The position numbers were made by a program, and so were the translations under genes. A DNA stretch of 64,000 bases. Origin: Neobacillus jeddahensis. Its GTDB lineage: Bacteria; Bacillota; Bacilli; Bacillales; Cytobacillaceae. Positions 62,468-64,000 of the stretch are shown piece after piece. The DNA is taken from positions 24,319-88,318 of the forward strand of contig NZ_CCAS010000014.1 of assembly GCF_000612625.1 (NCBI RefSeq), given 5' to 3'. Position 1 is the first letter of the stretch; each line of letters starts with the position of its first letter. The notes below the pieces were generated by a model. It saw only the letters and a list, made by a program, of their open reading frames with translations, was not told the origin of the DNA and did not search any database.

Positions 62468-63685
62468 TTAGAATACGTTGAATTTACCTTTTTTCAATAC
62501 AAGGCCTGCGCCACCGATCATGTAAAGTGCTCGGTTGTCGACTACCTTTTTCATGAAGGAAGCTTTACCACCTGTAATCTTTTTACCAAAAACAACGCCA
62601 ATTGCATCATCTTCACCAAGTGAGCAAACCGTTCCTTTATTTTCAAAACTAAATGATTCAAGCTCCGTTTTATTACGAATTAAAGCAGCAATATTACGTG
62701 CACAAACCTCACCTTGCTGCATCGCAATTTGTGCTGTTGGTGGATACGGACGGTTGATTTCTTCATTAATAACAAGTGAGCTGTCACCAATAATGAATAC
62801 ATCCTCAAATCCTGGTACACGAAGATCAACTTGTACCTTCACACGACCACGCATAGCTTCGAAACCAGATTTTTCGATGATGGCATTACCGCGAATCCCT
62901 GCTGCCCAAACAACCGTGCCAGCCTTGATTTCATATGGCTCTTCCTCACCTTTACCAACAACAATACCTTCTGGATTTGCTTCTTTAATAGCTGTACCAA
63001 TCAAGAACTCGACGCCTTTACGCTCTAATTGTGAAACTGCGTAGTTGACTAACTCAGGATCAAAACCAGGTAATACAGTTGGAGCTGCTTCCACACAAGT
63101 AATTTTCACTTTATGGAAGTCAACATCATACTCATGGCATAATTCTGGAATACGGTTAGTTAATTCACCAAGGAACTCAATTCCTGTGAAGCCTGCACCG
63201 CCCACAACAATCGATAAACGATTATCATTTTTCTCTTCTTCCATATTGTAAGTAGCAAACTGATATTCAATATGCTCACGTAATTGACGTGATGAATTCA
63301 CATTACTAATACCAAATGCATATTCCTTTAACCCTTTAATGCCGAATGTTTCAGATTCCCCACCAAGAGCGATAACAAGGTAGTCATAAGCGACTTCGCC
63401 TTTTTCTAAAATGACTTTCTTTTCATCTTTATTAATTTCAACAACCGTATCTTGAACAAAGTCGACCTTGCTGCGATCAATCACATCACGAACTTCGTAT
63501 CGCACTTTATCGTGATGAAGTGTTCCCGCTGATGCTTCATGTAACCATGTTGTTTCGTAGTGGTAATCATTTTTATTAACTAATACAATTTCTGCTTCAT
63601 TTACACCAATTAACTTTTGCAAGCGAACTGTTGTAAGAAGTCCACCGTAACCTGCACCGAGAATAACAATCTTAGGCTTTCTCAA
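62468..63685 (-). CDS. yumB: Type II NADH dehydrogenase, YumB-like
   Basis: 405 aa from a TTG at 63685 ([20 protein letters not shown], the usual N-terminus); GTG codons at 63694 and 63700 are alternatives. FAD motif [13 protein letters not shown] motif [17 protein letters not shown], and the second FAD motif VFIIGDSS with [15 protein letters not shown] are in place. It passes electrons from NADH to menaquinone without pumping protons. It lacks a clear C-terminal membrane helix. An FNR/Rex-like palindrome lies ~95 bases upstream. The family is certain; the exact quinone role is inferred. Confidence 0.92.
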   Translation of the reverse strand: MRKPKIVILGAGYGGLLTTVRLQKLIGVNEAEIVLVNKNDYHYETTWLHEASAGTLHHDKVRYEVRDVIDRSKVDFVQDTVVEINKDEKKVILEKGEVAYDYLVIALGGESETFGIKGLKEYAFGISNVNSSRQLREHIEYQFATYNMEEEKNDNRLSIVVGGAGFTGIEFLGELTNRIPELCHEYDVDFHKVKITCVEAAPTVLPGFDPELVNYAVSQLERKGVEFLIGTAIKEANPEGIVVGKGEEEPYEIKAGTVVWAAGIRGNAIIEKSGFEAMRGRVKVQVDLRVPGFEDVFIIGDSSLVINEEINRPYPPTAQIAMQQGEVCARNIAALIRNKTELESFSFENKGTVCSLGEDDAIGVVFGKKITGGKASFMKKVVDNRALYMIGGAGLVLKKGKFNVF

Positions 63686-63700
63686 AGTGATCACATCCAC

Positions 63701-64000
63701 CTTTTAGTATTTTTGATTAATCTCTTTTTCTTAGCTTCCACTGCTTTGACTATTTTTATTTTACATAGCAAAAAAATGTATGTGATATAATTCACGTAAT
63801 AGAACAAAGAAAAAGAATGAAATGGTACGCCAACAGGAATGATAGAAATTTAAATGCTTATGGAAAAATTATGAAAACCATTCCCATCATTCATAAAAAT
63901 GTACTTATTTCGTCACAAAATATTAACAATATATCCACATTACATCTTATGCTACTTCAACTGTATTTTCAAGCGATTTTTAGAAATTTTATACCCAATG
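63701..64000. other. Intergenic region upstream of yumB to the window end
   Basis: About 300 AT-rich bases with no convincing open frame. It holds the yumB promoter region and the palindrome at 63780-63797. A gene to the right may start beyond the window. Confidence 0.6.
63780..63797. promoter_or_regulatory. FNR- or Rex-like palindromic operator
   Basis: ATGTGATATAATTCACGT fits the Fnr consensus TGTGA-N6-TCACA at 9 of 10 positions and the Rex consensus TTGTGAA-N4-TTCACAA at 10 of 14. Its centre lies about 38 bases upstream of a possible start for the yumB transcript (-10-like TAAAAT on the minus strand at 63763-63758). Confidence 0.4.

Noticed and set aside
62535..63044. 169-codon plus-strand frame opposite yumB
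   Set aside because: It is Ser/Thr/Pro-rich shadow sequence in the antisense of a conserved dehydrogenase, without a ribosome site.
1..64000. CRISPR arrays, tRNA or rRNA genes, insertion sequences, prophage or toxin-antitoxin pairs
   Set aside because: Looked for on both strands; no regularly spaced repeats, cloverleaf sequences, transposase or integrase motifs were seen.

Overview
The window is about 64 kb of a low-GC, Gram-positive, endospore-forming Bacillaceae chromosome (Bacillus sensu lato; a Neobacillus-like species would fit, but the sequence does not settle the genus). Supporting signs are strong AGGAGG-type ribosome binding sites with frequent GTG and TTG starts, an S-box SAM riboswitch, kapB/kapD, yteA and yozQ homologues, and long stretches that match the yug and yui-yum neighbourhoods of Bacillus subtilis. 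There are no tRNA or rRNA genes, no CRISPR array, no insertion sequence and no prophage.

Layout. Positions 1-484 hold the end of a lactonase-family gene. Positions 626-21419 are one long minus-strand exopolysaccharide (EPS) region. Transcription runs right to left: epsC-like dehydratase, initiating sugar transferase, EpsN-like aminotransferase, a SinR-like repressor, the Wzz-like/BY-kinase/PHP-phosphatase trio, an O-antigen polymerase, an APH-fold kinase, a MurJ-like flippase, glycosyltransferases and a pyruvyltransferase. It ends in an unusual module: two paralogous GT14 enzymes, a PLP decarboxylase-like protein, an ATP-grasp ligase and two FemAB-like GNATs. A membrane-anchored beta-helix protein lies beyond the terminator. 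The EPS leader (21420-21832) carries a sigma-A promoter with a GTTCTTT (SinR-type) box in its spacer, two further boxes, and a structured RNA that is probably the EAR/epsC antitermination element. A second SinR-box cluster with a perfect palindrome lies inside the region at 6206-6285.

Positions 21908-29953 (plus strand) form an S-box-controlled methionine operon, metI-metC-yitJ-metH. Next come a MarR/MFS pair with a near-consensus promoter and operator, a small FAD protein and a VOC protein. Positions 32918-42447 hold scattered housekeeping and transport genes (aldose epimerase, CorA, CDF, APC permease, LysE) and small proteins. In this part, 34546-35924 is an NprR-like HTH-TPR regulator followed after 11 bases by a 49-residue secreted propeptide gene, a probable RRNPP quorum-sensing pair.

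Positions 42538-45274 hold a ykoT/ykoS-like glycosyltransferase and membrane-protein pair. Positions 45462-53664 follow the yug neighbourhood (yugO, yugN, pgi, yugJ, yugI, yugE), with a rocD-glutamate dehydrogenase pair inserted between yugJ and yugI. Positions 53756-58967 hold an AlaX editing protein, a SodC-like lipoprotein, a cyclophilin lipoprotein, kapB, kapD and a thioesterase. Positions 59240-63685 match yuiE(pepA)-yuiC-yuiB-yuiA-yumB, with an FNR- or Rex-like box upstream of the yumB-like NADH dehydrogenase.

Functional reading: the EPS region and its SinR-type control form a biofilm-matrix locus. The strongest candidates for something new are the amino-decoration module at its distal end and the unannotated signalling peptide at 34546-34695. 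Starts were often moved inward from the longest open frame when a clear ribosome binding site supported this. All assignments come from reading the sequence; no database search was run.
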